Source of the DNA: JAKAGZ01 sp964412105
GTDB taxonomy: Bacteria > Bacteroidota > Ignavibacteria > Ignavibacteriales > Ignavibacteriaceae
Direction of reading: 5' to 3'
NCBI GenBank assembly: GCA_964412105.1
Contig: CAYPNM010000017.1
Span: 1 to 59,331, forward strand
Length of the DNA stretch: 59,331 nt
In this document: positions 46,749 through 55,350 of the stretch, piece by piece
Layout of the letters: the number at the start of each line of letters is the position of its first letter
Numbering within the stretch: the first letter of the stretch is position 1
Notes under the pieces: model-generated
The model's database searches: none
What the model saw: the letters and a program-made list of their open reading frames with translations, nothing else
What the model was told of the DNA's origin: nothing
Program-made: the position numbers and the translations under genes

Positions 46749-48215
46749 TTACAATGAAATTCCGACTTCACTGTTAAATTTATCTATCATTCTATCCCAT
46801 TCAGGAACGATTGAAAATCTTTCATCCCAGTAATTTTCATCGTACCACTGCGCGTTTAATTCTTCCACATCTTTTCCCTGCTGTTCAACCCAAGTAAAGT
46901 ATTTTAGATTATGAATTCGTTTTTGATCATTATAGGTAAGTTCGATGAAATTATCGGTACCTTGCTTTTTTACGACTGAATTCCAGTCGATCTCAGCCTG
47001 GCTTTCAGAATATTCTCCCCAGTTTTGATTCATTTCTTTTAAGCGCGAATAATATAATTCAACAGAGTCGGTAAAAATTGTGAATATTATATCATTTTCA
47101 TTAAAATCATAATATTTGGCCATCTTGATCGATGAAAGCAGATTACAAATTGATGAAATTCCGAGGTATGGAAGTCTCTCAATAATTTTTTTATTGACTC
47201 CCAGTTTTGATAAGTACCCCCTTCCTGACCTTTCATTAAATAACCTGAGCACTCTCAATGTATCTTCGTCATCAATCGCAGCAACATTATTCATATTTTT
47301 TACATTATGAATCCATGGGATGTGTTTGTCACCTATCCCTTCAATTCGATGTCCGCCATATCCATTTAATAAAAGTGTTGGACATTGAAGGGCTTCTGAG
47401 GCAAGAACCTTGATTAATGGATTCACTTTTCTAAGATAATCGCCAGCAGCAATTGTTCCTGCAGAACCAGTAGCACTTACATAACCTGACATTCTTTGAT
47501 TATCTTTCTTAACCAAATTAAAAAGAGATTCTATTGTGTAGCCTGTAATTTCATAATGCCATATGGAATTACCGAACTGATCGAACTGGTTAAAGATAAG
47601 GTATTCATCGCTTTCTTTTTCAAGCTCATGACATTTGTCATAAATTTCCTTTACATTACTTTCGCATCCGGGAGTCGCATAAATTTCTGCTCCTAAATTT
47701 TTCAGCCAGTCAAATCTTTCCTGACTCATCTCTTCCGGCAGAATTGCTACCGGATGAACGGCGAGTAATGCCGAATTGAACGTACCTCCACGGCAATAAT
47801 TTCCAGTTGAAGGCCAAACAGCTTTATGATATTCAGGATTGAACTTGCCTGTTACAAGATAAGGAACCAAGCATCCATATGTTGCACCTACTTTATGAGC
47901 ACCAGTTGGGAAAAATTTTCCAACAAGACCAATTATCCGAGCTTTCACATTTGTAATTTCTCGCGGGATTTCAAGAAAGTTAATATCTCCGATTCCACCT
48001 TGGACAGGGTCATTTCTCCAATTTATTCTAAACAAGTTAAGAGGATGAAGTGCCTGAAGTTCAATCTTTTTCAGTTCTGTTTGGATTTTTACAGGGATTT
48101 TATCAGGGTGTTTAAGCTGATTAAAAGTAGGCAGGATTATTTTTTTCTCTTTACATCTTTTTATTGTGTTTTGTAAAAAATCCTTATTTTCAATTTGCCA
48201 GTTCCAAGATGACAT
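46749..48215 (-). CDS. Fold-type II PLP enzyme, cysteine-synthase/tryptophan-synthase-beta-like
   Basis: A 488-residue PLP enzyme distinct from the one at 41878. The PLP lysine is Lys108 in FFPTGAHKVGATYG (compare GAHK of tryptophan synthase beta); WPSTGNYCRGGTFNSALLA and VSATGSAGTIAAGDYL contact the cofactor. An extra ~100-residue N-terminal part and ~150-residue C-terminal extension make it longer than cysteine synthase. It is not a YgeX homologue by eye. Placed between two aminohydrolases in the purine operon, it likely acts on an amino-acid-like breakdown product; the reaction is unknown. Confidence 0.78.
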   Translation of the reverse strand: MSSWNWQIENKDFLQNTIKRCKEKKIILPTFNQLKHPDKIPVKIQTELKKIELQALHPLNLFRINWRNDPVQGGIGDINFLEIPREITNVKARIIGLVGKFFPTGAHKVGATYGCLVPYLVTGKFNPEYHKAVWPSTGNYCRGGTFNSALLAVHPVAILPEEMSQERFDWLKNLGAEIYATPGCESNVKEIYDKCHELEKESDEYLIFNQFDQFGNSIWHYEITGYTIESLFNLVKKDNQRMSGYVSATGSAGTIAAGDYLRKVNPLIKVLASEALQCPTLLLNGYGGHRIEGIGDKHIPWIHNVKNMNNVAAIDDEDTLRVLRLFNERSGRGYLSKLGVNKKIIERLPYLGISSICNLLSSIKMAKYYDFNENDIIFTIFTDSVELYYSRLKEMNQNWGEYSESQAEIDWNSVVKKQGTDNFIELTYNDQKRIHNLKYFTWVEQQGKDVEELNAQWYDENYWDERFSIVPEWDRMIDKFNSEVGISL

Positions 48216-48301
48216 AAATGCCCCATAATGAGTGATTACTTAATTTTAATTTAGTCTAAAGTTAATAAATAATAAAATCCTCTTTATACTTTTAATTAGC
48301 A

Positions 48302-49648
48302 TCATTTATCAACTCTTTTCAAGAGTTTATTAAGCTCAGATTTGCCTGTAGTCAACAATTCATTCTGATCGTACTTTAAAGATTGTCCATTATCAAAAAC
48401 AAATTCACCATCTACCATAACAGAATGAATATTATTTTTTGAAGCAGAATATACTATGCTTGAATATATCTGATCTTTAGAATTTAAGACGGGCAATTCA
48501 GGATCATTTAATTCCATAAAAACCAGGTCGGCTTTTTTACCTGGTTCAATGCTTCCTATTTGGCTTTCAAGGTGTAAAGCTTTCGCACCTTCGATTGTTG
48601 CCATCCTGAAAATTGTTTTTGCATTCATAGCAATGGCACCATGCATAGGCTTCTGAATTAAGGAAGCCAGTCGCATTTCCTCAAAAGCACTAAGATTATT
48701 ATTGCAGGGGGCACCATCTGCACCAAGTGAAACTGAAATACCTTCATCTAAAAAGCGAGGTATATTTGCAATTCCCGAACCAAGTTTCAAATTTGAAGAA
48801 GGACAATGAGCAACACGAGCATTCTTATTTTTTAATAGATCAATTTCATTATCAGAAACATGTATGCAATGTGCTAAGACCGAATGATCGCTCAAAACAT
48901 TTAGTGAATTAAAATAGTCTATATTTTCTTTATTAAATCTCTTTCTTACTTCAGAGATTTCATCCTTATTTTCTGAAGAATGCGTATGAAAAATACTGCC
49001 TTTAAACTCCTTTACCATTTCACCAGTTTCCCGAAGCAGCTTTTCCGAGCATGATAGAACAAACCGTGGTGCAAATCCATATTTTATTTTACCGCCGGAA
49101 TGGTTATGAAATTCTTTGGCAATCTTAAAGCTTTCTTCCACTTCAGATTGGGTTGAACCCTTAAATTCAGGGAACAGGTCATTTACGTCCATCATACATT
49201 TACCAGCAATTGCGCGAATTCCTGATGAGATCAGTTCTTCAAAAATCACTTCCTGATGATTAAGAGTTCCCATATCAAGAATTGTTGTCGTTCCGCCTGC
49301 AATAAGTTCATTAATTCCTAATTTTGCAGAAATCCTTACTGAGCTTTTGTCATGTGCATTTTCAAAAGGAAATATTTTAAGCTGAAGCCAATCAAGCAGT
49401 TCAAGATCATCTGCTAATCCACGGAATAATGTCTGGCAAAGATGAATGTGTGTTTGGACAAATCCAGGTATAACAGTTAAGTGATCTACATTTAGTACTT
49501 CGCCATCAAAATTATCAGCAAAAGAATCATCGTACTTCTTTATTGTATGGATTTCATTTCCCCATAATTCAATTGTGTGTTCCTCAAAAATATTTCCTAC
49601 GGGATCGCAGGTTACAATATGGCGGGGTATAATTAGTTTTTTATTCAT
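48302..49648 (-). CDS. DadD/guanine-deaminase-type aminohydrolase
   Basis: A 448-residue amidohydrolase of the group that holds guanine deaminase, 5'-deoxyadenosine/methylthioadenosine deaminase and triazine hydrolases. Motifs: FVQTHIHLCQTLFRGLADDL with the HxH metal pair, FHTHSSENKDEI, VLAHCIHVSDNE, VAHCPSSNLKLGSGIA and SLGADGAPCNNNLSAFEEM. It overlaps the AhpD-like gene by 8 bases. In this operon a role in deaminating guanine, adenine or their nucleosides to feed xanthine dehydrogenase is reasonable, but the substrate cannot be read from sequence alone. Confidence 0.82.
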   Translation of the reverse strand: MNKKLIIPRHIVTCDPVGNIFEEHTIELWGNEIHTIKKYDDSFADNFDGEVLNVDHLTVIPGFVQTHIHLCQTLFRGLADDLELLDWLQLKIFPFENAHDKSSVRISAKLGINELIAGGTTTILDMGTLNHQEVIFEELISSGIRAIAGKCMMDVNDLFPEFKGSTQSEVEESFKIAKEFHNHSGGKIKYGFAPRFVLSCSEKLLRETGEMVKEFKGSIFHTHSSENKDEISEVRKRFNKENIDYFNSLNVLSDHSVLAHCIHVSDNEIDLLKNKNARVAHCPSSNLKLGSGIANIPRFLDEGISVSLGADGAPCNNNLSAFEEMRLASLIQKPMHGAIAMNAKTIFRMATIEGAKALHLESQIGSIEPGKKADLVFMELNDPELPVLNSKDQIYSSIVYSASKNNIHSVMVDGEFVFDNGQSLKYDQNELLTTGKSELNKLLKRVDK

Positions 49649-50009
49649 CTGTCCTGTTTGATTCGGATTCTTTGAAGATTTCTTCCATCATTTGAAATGC
49701 ATACCGCAGATGAGGAATTACGATAGAGCCGCCGACAATTAGAGCAATGTTAAATGATTCCATCAATTCCTGGCGGCTTGCGCCTTCCTGAATTGATCTG
49801 TCAATATGATAAAAAATACAGTCATTGCATCGCAAAACCATCGAAGCAACCAGTCCCATGAGTTCTTTTGTTTTGGCGTTTAAGGCTCCGTCGATGTATG
49901 CTTTATTATCAAGTGCAAAGAATTTATTGTAGTCACGAAATCCCGAGTTAAGGATTTTATCGTTCATATCAGAGCGATATTTTCTAGTTTCGCTTGTAGT
50001 CTTTTTCAT
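49641..50009 (-). CDS. Carboxymuconolactone-decarboxylase/AhpD-like protein
   Basis: A 122-residue all-helical protein of the CMD/AhpD family. The redox motif Cys-x2-Cys-x3-His is present in VLRCNDCIFYHIDRS, and GASRQELMESFNIALIVGG matches the rest of the domain. AhpD-like members are thiol reductases or peroxidases; others are lyases. It is the first gene of the minus-strand purine operon, 72 bases from the end of the ABC permease gene upstream. Why an AhpD-like protein opens this operon is not clear; protection of oxygen-sensitive molybdenum and FeS enzymes is one guess. Confidence 0.82.
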   Translation of the reverse strand: MKKTTSETRKYRSDMNDKILNSGFRDYNKFFALDNKAYIDGALNAKTKELMGLVASMVLRCNDCIFYHIDRSIQEGASRQELMESFNIALIVGGSIVIPHLRYAFQMMEEIFKESESNRTDE

Positions 50010-50081
50010 ATCAACTTTTACAATTTATTTATAAAGTTATAGGTTATAAAAATAGCCATAATTTGCTTAATAAATGTAACG

Positions 50082-51212
50082 TTATGAAAGCCTCTTGCTA
50101 AATCTTAATGAGCTAGCAATTAGAATAATCACTCCAATACCGAGTAAAGCAAATGTTTCCGGAAGCAATTGAAAAAGTCCGTCTCCTTTTAATATTACCC
50201 CCCTAATAATTGTAATATAATAACGCAGAGGAATTAAATATGTAATTGGTTGAATCCAGGAAGGCATATTCTCGATTGGAAAAGCAAAACCTGAAAGAAA
50301 GTTCATTGGTAATAAGATCCCAAACATAGCAACCATCATTGCCTGCTGCTGTGTTTTAGAAACAGTGGAAATAAAAAGTCCAAGACCGAGCGAAGAAAGG
50401 ATATAAATAAACGATGCAAATATCAGGTAGAAAAAGTCGCCTTTTATTCCAATATCAAACCAAAAAACCATGACTGCCATTACAATTAAAATATCAATAA
50501 ATCCGAGCAATATGAAAGGAATTATTTTGCCAAGAATTAATTGAAGGGGTTTTATCGGCGTTACAATAATCTGCTCGAGAGTTCCAAGTTCTCTTTCTTT
50601 TACAATAGCCATGGCCATTAGAACAGTTGTTATCACAGTTAACAATAGCCCTATAATTCCCGGCACCATAAAATTTCTAGTTTTCAGATCCGGGTTATAC
50701 CAGACTCTAAGAACTGGAGAAACATTACCAACAACAGCGGCACGCATTCCTCTTCTATTCATTTGTTCAACAAGAATATTTTTTGAATAACTAGTAACCA
50801 CTCCATTCAAATATCCAACTGCAATCCCCGTAGTATTCCCATCTGATCCATCAAATATTGCCTGGACCTTTGCGGTTTCATTCCTAGCTAACTTTTTCCC
50901 AAAATCCTTAGGAATAACCAACACCCAGAGCACATCGCCCTTGTTTATTAGGTTAGTAGCCTGGCGGTAGTTATCAACATAATCATCAATTGAGAAATAG
51001 CCCGAAGCGGAAAACTTTTCGATAAAGTTCCGACTATCAACAGTTTTATCCTGATCAAATACAGCGGTATGAACGTTATTTACATCAAGGTTTGCTGCAT
51101 AACCAAGCAAAATCAGCTGCATTACCGGTGCAATAAAGATAATTGCAAATAGACGGGGATCGCGCTTTAGCTGCAAAAATTCTTTTATAATTATGTTTAA
51201 TATTATTCTCAT
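50082..51212 (-). CDS. ABC-2 type transporter permease (YbhR/YhhJ-like), second copy
   Basis: A 376-residue membrane permease with one N-terminal helix (LFAIIFIAPVMQLILLGYA), a ~140-residue outer domain and five C-terminal helices. The family motif KERELGTLEQIIVTPIKPLQ is present. It is a paralogue of the next gene upstream: both carry DQDKTVDSR after the first helix. The start overlaps that gene's stop by 4 bases. The pair form a hetero-dimeric efflux channel with the ATPases encoded upstream. Confidence 0.88.
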   Translation of the reverse strand: MRIILNIIIKEFLQLKRDPRLFAIIFIAPVMQLILLGYAANLDVNNVHTAVFDQDKTVDSRNFIEKFSASGYFSIDDYVDNYRQATNLINKGDVLWVLVIPKDFGKKLARNETAKVQAIFDGSDGNTTGIAVGYLNGVVTSYSKNILVEQMNRRGMRAAVVGNVSPVLRVWYNPDLKTRNFMVPGIIGLLLTVITTVLMAMAIVKERELGTLEQIIVTPIKPLQLILGKIIPFILLGFIDILIVMAVMVFWFDIGIKGDFFYLIFASFIYILSSLGLGLFISTVSKTQQQAMMVAMFGILLPMNFLSGFAFPIENMPSWIQPITYLIPLRYYITIIRGVILKGDGLFQLLPETFALLGIGVIILIASSLRFSKRLS

Positions 51213-52339
51213 GCGGTTGCGGATTTTTTATTTATTATTATAGCCAGTCCAAGAAAGAAGGCAGCAAAAAGCAAAAGGTAAATTATCTGAAGCCAAAAGG
51301 CACCCAGTCCGACTCCTTTTAATAATATATCACGCAAAATAATTATGAAGAATTTTGCCGGTGTTATATTAGTTAATATCTGAATAACGGGGGGCATACT
51401 TTCTATCGGGAATACAAAGCCAGATAGTATAAAAGTTGGCAGCAATGAAACCAGGGTTGATATCTGAAATGCAACCTGCTGGGAATCTGAGATTGCCGAA
51501 ACAAAAATCCCCATATTAAGTGAGGCAAACAGGAATATGAGAGTCGAGAAGAATAATAATATTATACTACCTTTAACCGGCATTCCGAATAAAAAATAAC
51601 CGGCCACCAAAATTATAGCAGATATTACCAAAGAAATTACTATATAAGGAATTGTTTTGCCTATTAGCAGTTCCATCGATGATAGAGGAGAAACATTAAT
51701 TTGCTCGATTGTACCTCTTTCTTTCTCCCTGACCAAGGACAATGAAATCGAAACAACAGCAGTAATAATCAGTATCATAGAAATTAATCCAGGTATCAAA
51801 TAAAGGATGGAATTAAGATCTGCATTGAACCAGAATCTCGCTTCAACATCCAACGGCAATCTCGATTCACCACCCTTCCGGGCTAAAATATTGGAAGTTA
51901 TATTCTGAGAGAAAGTAGCAGTAGCAAGTGTCATATAATTTGAGACAATAGAAGCAGTATTTGCATTTACGCCCTCAATCAGTATTTGCACCTGTGCATT
52001 TCTGCCAGCATGAATGTCTTTGGAAAATTCTCGCGGGAATACCAGAACAACCTGCGCATCACCCCTATCCAATACACCACGAATTTCTCTCTCAGAATTA
52101 AGGTAACCCTCAATATCAAAATAATTAGAACTTGTAAGCCGATTAACAAATTCCCTGCTGTCTACAGTTTTATCCTGATCGTAAACAAACATTTTTATAT
52201 GATGGACATCAAAATTAATTGCGTAGCCAAATAAAATCAGAAGTATAAAGGGAAAAATAAAAAGGACATACAGCATTCTTTTATCGCGTTTCACCTGTCT
52301 GATTTCTTTTCTGGCAATAGCTAAAATTCTTCTGATCAT
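51209..52339 (-). CDS. ABC-2 type transporter permease (YbhS-like)
   Basis: A 376-residue ABC-2 permease with the same layout as its downstream neighbour: N-terminal helix (LYVLFIFPFILLILFGYAI), outer domain, then helices carrying VREKERGTIEQINVSPLSSM. It starts 2 bases after the stop of the ATPase gene. Together with the linked HlyD-type protein the module resembles YbhG-YbhF-YbhS-YbhR, an exporter of drugs and cations. The substrate here is unknown. Confidence 0.88.
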   Translation of the reverse strand: MIRRILAIARKEIRQVKRDKRMLYVLFIFPFILLILFGYAINFDVHHIKMFVYDQDKTVDSREFVNRLTSSNYFDIEGYLNSEREIRGVLDRGDAQVVLVFPREFSKDIHAGRNAQVQILIEGVNANTASIVSNYMTLATATFSQNITSNILARKGGESRLPLDVEARFWFNADLNSILYLIPGLISMILIITAVVSISLSLVREKERGTIEQINVSPLSSMELLIGKTIPYIVISLVISAIILVAGYFLFGMPVKGSIILLFFSTLIFLFASLNMGIFVSAISDSQQVAFQISTLVSLLPTFILSGFVFPIESMPPVIQILTNITPAKFFIIILRDILLKGVGLGAFWLQIIYLLLFAAFFLGLAIIINKKSATA

Positions 52340-52341
52340 TA

Positions 52342-53271
52342 CTAATTTTTATCCTTTTCCAGCAAATGAATGAAAACATCTTCAAGAGTCGGAATTATTT
52401 TATCAATCCTGATTACCTTAATAGAGTTGCCAACAGTCAGCAATTCACGAACCTGTTTTTCACCCGCATAATTTTTGTTTACACTTATATGCAGGTAGTT
52501 TCCAAATATGGAGGTATCATCAACGAAATTAGATTTCTGCAAAATTTCCATGGCATCAATTGGTTTCTCACACTCAATTTCCAGTATTGTATCTTTCAGG
52601 TAATTAGTTTTGAGATCCTTCGATGTACCCTCTGCAATTAATCTTCCTGTATTTATTAAAATTATGTTATTACAAAACTCAGCCTCTTCAAGATAATGAG
52701 TAGTAACCAGTATTGTGGTTCCTTCCGATGAAAGGTCATTTATAAGATCCCAAAAGCTTCTTCTTGAAATAGGGTCGACTCCGCTGGTTGGTTCGTCCAA
52801 AAATACAATAGCGGGGCGATGAATGACTGCTGTTCCCAGAGCCAACCTTTGTTTAATCCCACCCGGAAGTGAAGAAGTTAAAGCATTATACTGTCCTTCA
52901 AGATTAGAAATTTTCAATACCCATTTTTTTCTTTCATCAAGCTCTTTCCCGAACAAGCCGTAAACTCCGCCGAAAAAGTTTATGTTTTCCTCAACAGTCA
53001 GATCATTATATAAAGAGAATTTTTGTGACATATACCCGATATTTTGTTTGACTTTATCAGGCTCATTCATTACGCTAAATCCACCTACAATTGCATCTCC
53101 ATCAGTAGGTTCAAGAATTCCGCACAACATTCTGATTGTTGTGGATTTCCCAGCACCATTGGCACCTAAAAAACCAAACACTTCACCCTTCTTAACAGTA
53201 AATGATACCTTGTTAACAGCAGTAAAATTTCCAAACTTTTTTGTTAACTCATTAACATCAATGGAGTTCAT
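52342..53271 (-). CDS. ABC transporter ATPase
   Basis: A 309-residue ATPase of the ABC-2 exporter class. Walker A is GANGAGKSTT, the Q loop is GYMSQKFSLY, Walker B is AIVFLDEPTSGVD and the switch His lies in TTHYLEEAE. The signature reads LPGGIKQR, with Pro in place of the usual Ser. It is one of two similar ATPases in the operon, equivalent to the two halves of the double-cassette YbhF of E. coli. It is separated from the other by 163 bases containing a gene remnant. Confidence 0.9.
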   Translation of the reverse strand: MNSIDVNELTKKFGNFTAVNKVSFTVKKGEVFGFLGANGAGKSTTIRMLCGILEPTDGDAIVGGFSVMNEPDKVKQNIGYMSQKFSLYNDLTVEENINFFGGVYGLFGKELDERKKWVLKISNLEGQYNALTSSLPGGIKQRLALGTAVIHRPAIVFLDEPTSGVDPISRRSFWDLINDLSSEGTTILVTTHYLEEAEFCNNIILINTGRLIAEGTSKDLKTNYLKDTILEIECEKPIDAMEILQKSNFVDDTSIFGNYLHISVNKNYAGEKQVRELLTVGNSIKVIRIDKIIPTLEDVFIHLLEKDKN

Positions 53272-53292
53272 TTTTATCCAAGTAGTTAGTAG

Positions 53293-53430
53293 TCAGAAGA
53301 CATAAGTTAGTATAGCCTTTGAATATGAGAATAAGAGCTTACTGATTTCTTCTGCTTTATTTATTAATTCATCATAGTTTTTTAAGTAATTCAAATCATT
53401 GGCAAGTATCAAATAAAATTTGTTATTCAT
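53293..53430 (-). pseudogene. C-terminal remnant of a four-helix-bundle (S23/IVP-type) protein
   Basis: A stretch of 45 codons reads MNNKFYLILANDLNYLKNYD and then ELINKAEEISKLLFSYSKAI to a stop. The pattern 'LNY...Y-x-L-x-x-x-x-E-x-I-x-K-L-L' is typical of the C-terminal half of the small four-helix-bundle proteins first known from 23S rRNA intervening sequences. The N-terminal half is missing. It sits between two ATPase genes of one operon, so it is probably the scar of an inserted gene. The family call is by eye and could be wrong. Confidence 0.45.
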
Positions 53431-53434
53431 ATTC

Positions 53435-54364
53435 TTAATTCTTACCAGCATCCGCTTCAACGTAATGGATAAAGACATTTTCCAATGACGGCGGAACAAT
53501 TCTGTAGCTGATAACTTCAATAGAATTATCTTTCAATAATTGCAGTACCTGCTTTAAATTATTATTCCCTTTATCAAGAACTACATTAATTCTATCACCA
53601 AACAGCTGTACTTCATTATTTAAATTCTCTTTAACTAATTTGTTTGCATCTCTTACCCTTGAACAGACTATCTCTGCAATTTCTACCCTGATTGATTCTT
53701 TTATTCTTGGTGGAGTGTCCAGGCTTATAATTTTGCCCTTATGCATCAGAGCTACTCTGCTGCATCTCTCAGCTTCATCCAGATATGGTGTTGACATAAG
53801 AATTGTAATACCTTCCTTCAGGAGATTAGAAAGGATTTTCCAAAAGTCTCTTCTCGATACCGGATCGACGCCAGTTGTGGGTTCATCAAGAAAAAGAATT
53901 TGAGGTTTATGAATTAAGCTGCAGGCAAGCGCGAGTTTCTGTTTCATTCCACCGGAAAGATTATCAGCCAAACGAGTCCTGAAAGGAGTAAGCCTGGTAA
54001 ATTCAAGCAACTCATTTCGACGATTTTCAAAATCATTTACATTATGGATCTCAGCAAAAAACTCTATATTTTCATCAACAGTTAAATCGCCATACAAACT
54101 AAATCTTTGCGACAAATAGCCGATATGATCTTTAATTTTGTTTTTGTCCTTTACAATATCCATATCAAGCAATGTTGCAGAACCCGAATCAGGTTCTACC
54201 AGTCCGCAAAGCATACGAATAGTTGTAGTTTTTCCTGCCCCATCAGGTCCTACAAGTCCAAATAATTCCCCTTTCCTTATATTGTAAACTATACCCTGAA
54301 CTGCTTTAACATTACCAAAGTTTTTATGTAAATCTTCAATATTTATAGCTAAATCAATATTCAT
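53435..54364 (-). CDS. ABC transporter ATPase
   Basis: A 309-residue ATPase paralogous to the one at 52342. Walker A is GPDGAGKTTT with Asp in the second variable position, as in the first cassette of YbhF. The Q loop is GYLSQRFSLY, the signature LSGGMKQK, Walker B QILFLDEPTTGVD; the switch position reads MSTPYLDEAE, with Pro where most ABC ATPases have His. The missing switch His suggests that this cassette is catalytically impaired and the other does most hydrolysis. The gene follows the HlyD-type gene by 17 bases. Confidence 0.9.
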   Translation of the reverse strand: MNIDLAINIEDLHKNFGNVKAVQGIVYNIRKGELFGLVGPDGAGKTTTIRMLCGLVEPDSGSATLLDMDIVKDKNKIKDHIGYLSQRFSLYGDLTVDENIEFFAEIHNVNDFENRRNELLEFTRLTPFRTRLADNLSGGMKQKLALACSLIHKPQILFLDEPTTGVDPVSRRDFWKILSNLLKEGITILMSTPYLDEAERCSRVALMHKGKIISLDTPPRIKESIRVEIAEIVCSRVRDANKLVKENLNNEVQLFGDRINVVLDKGNNNLKQVLQLLKDNSIEVISYRIVPPSLENVFIHYVEADAGKN

Positions 54365-54381
54365 TTTATCAGGCTTTTTCC

Positions 54382-55350
54382 TTAATTAATATGAACCACA
54401 GCATCGGCAGGCATTCCCGGTTTAAGGCTAAAATGAGGATTTTTTAATTCAATTTTTACTGCAAATACCAGTTTAGTTCTTTCATCCTGAGTCTGAATAT
54501 TTTTAGGTGTAAACTCAGCTTCAGGGGAAATGTAAATTACTTTGCCTTCAAAAGTCCTATCTTTAAATGAATCAACAGTTACATCAGCCTTTTGACCAAG
54601 TTTCACTTTTCCTAATTCTTCCTCTGAAACATATATTTTCAATTTGACAACGGACAAATCGGAAAGTTTTAGTAATGATGACAATGGTGAAACTGTCTCG
54701 CCCGCTTCAAAATATTTCTCTACAACAAACCCTGAGATTGGAGCAATTACATAGCTGTCCCGAATATTTTTCTTTATTAAGTCTTCACTGGCAATTGCCT
54801 GGTTGAGTTTAGCCTCTGCCTGCTTAATTTCTTCAGGCCGGGCATAATGATTCATTTTTTCATAATTTTCCTTTGCGGCATTAAATTGCTGAAGGGAGAC
54901 AAGATATCTATTCACATAATTTTCATGCTGTGTTTCCGAGACCGTTTTAGCTTCAAATAATTTGTCATATCTTTCCTTGTCATTTTTAGCGAGTTCAAAA
55001 TTCGCTTTAGCTGTATTCAATGCTGCTTCAGCTTGTTTAATATCCTCTTTCCTTGCACCATTCTTTAGTAATTGTAATTGTGCCTCTGCAAGTTTTCTGG
55101 CGGCGATTGCTCCTTCAAGCTGAATTTTGGAAGTTTCGCTATCTAATACTAACAGAGTATCTCCTGAATTTACCCTATCGCCTTCAACAAAATTTAATTT
55201 TTCAATTTGGCCGCCAACTTTAGCACTAACCACAACATCAGTGGCTTCAATATCGCCTGATGCCTCGATTGTATTTCTGCTGCCGCCATTTCCACATCCA
55301 AAATATTGCACAGATAACAGCAAGGCTATAATAATTTCCGCCTTCTTCAT
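54382..55350 (-). CDS. HlyD-family periplasmic adaptor lipoprotein (YbhG-like)
   Basis: A 322-residue membrane-fusion protein linking the ABC exporter to an outer-membrane channel. The N-terminus has a lipoprotein signal ending in QYFGC (Cys19). The lipoyl-like halves are EKLNFVEGDRVNSGDTLLVL and VIAPISGFVVEKYFEAGETV, with a long alpha-helical hairpin between them (about 75-190); the C-terminal part has LGQKADVTVDSF. Its ATG overlaps the TetR gene stop by 4 bases, so regulator and exporter are one transcript. Confidence 0.9.
   Translation of the reverse strand: MKKAEIIIALLLSVQYFGCGNGGSRNTIEASGDIEATDVVVSAKVGGQIEKLNFVEGDRVNSGDTLLVLDSETSKIQLEGAIAARKLAEAQLQLLKNGARKEDIKQAEAALNTAKANFELAKNDKERYDKLFEAKTVSETQHENYVNRYLVSLQQFNAAKENYEKMNHYARPEEIKQAEAKLNQAIASEDLIKKNIRDSYVIAPISGFVVEKYFEAGETVSPLSSLLKLSDLSVVKLKIYVSEEELGKVKLGQKADVTVDSFKDRTFEGKVIYISPEAEFTPKNIQTQDERTKLVFAVKIELKNPHFSLKPGMPADAVVHIN

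Noticed and set aside
41878..48215. Naming either PLP enzyme ygeX/dpaL
   Set aside because: Neither shows the DpaL-type N-terminal pattern; one has a zinc ribbon as in threonine/cysteate synthases and the other a GAHK tryptophan-synthase-beta-like motif.
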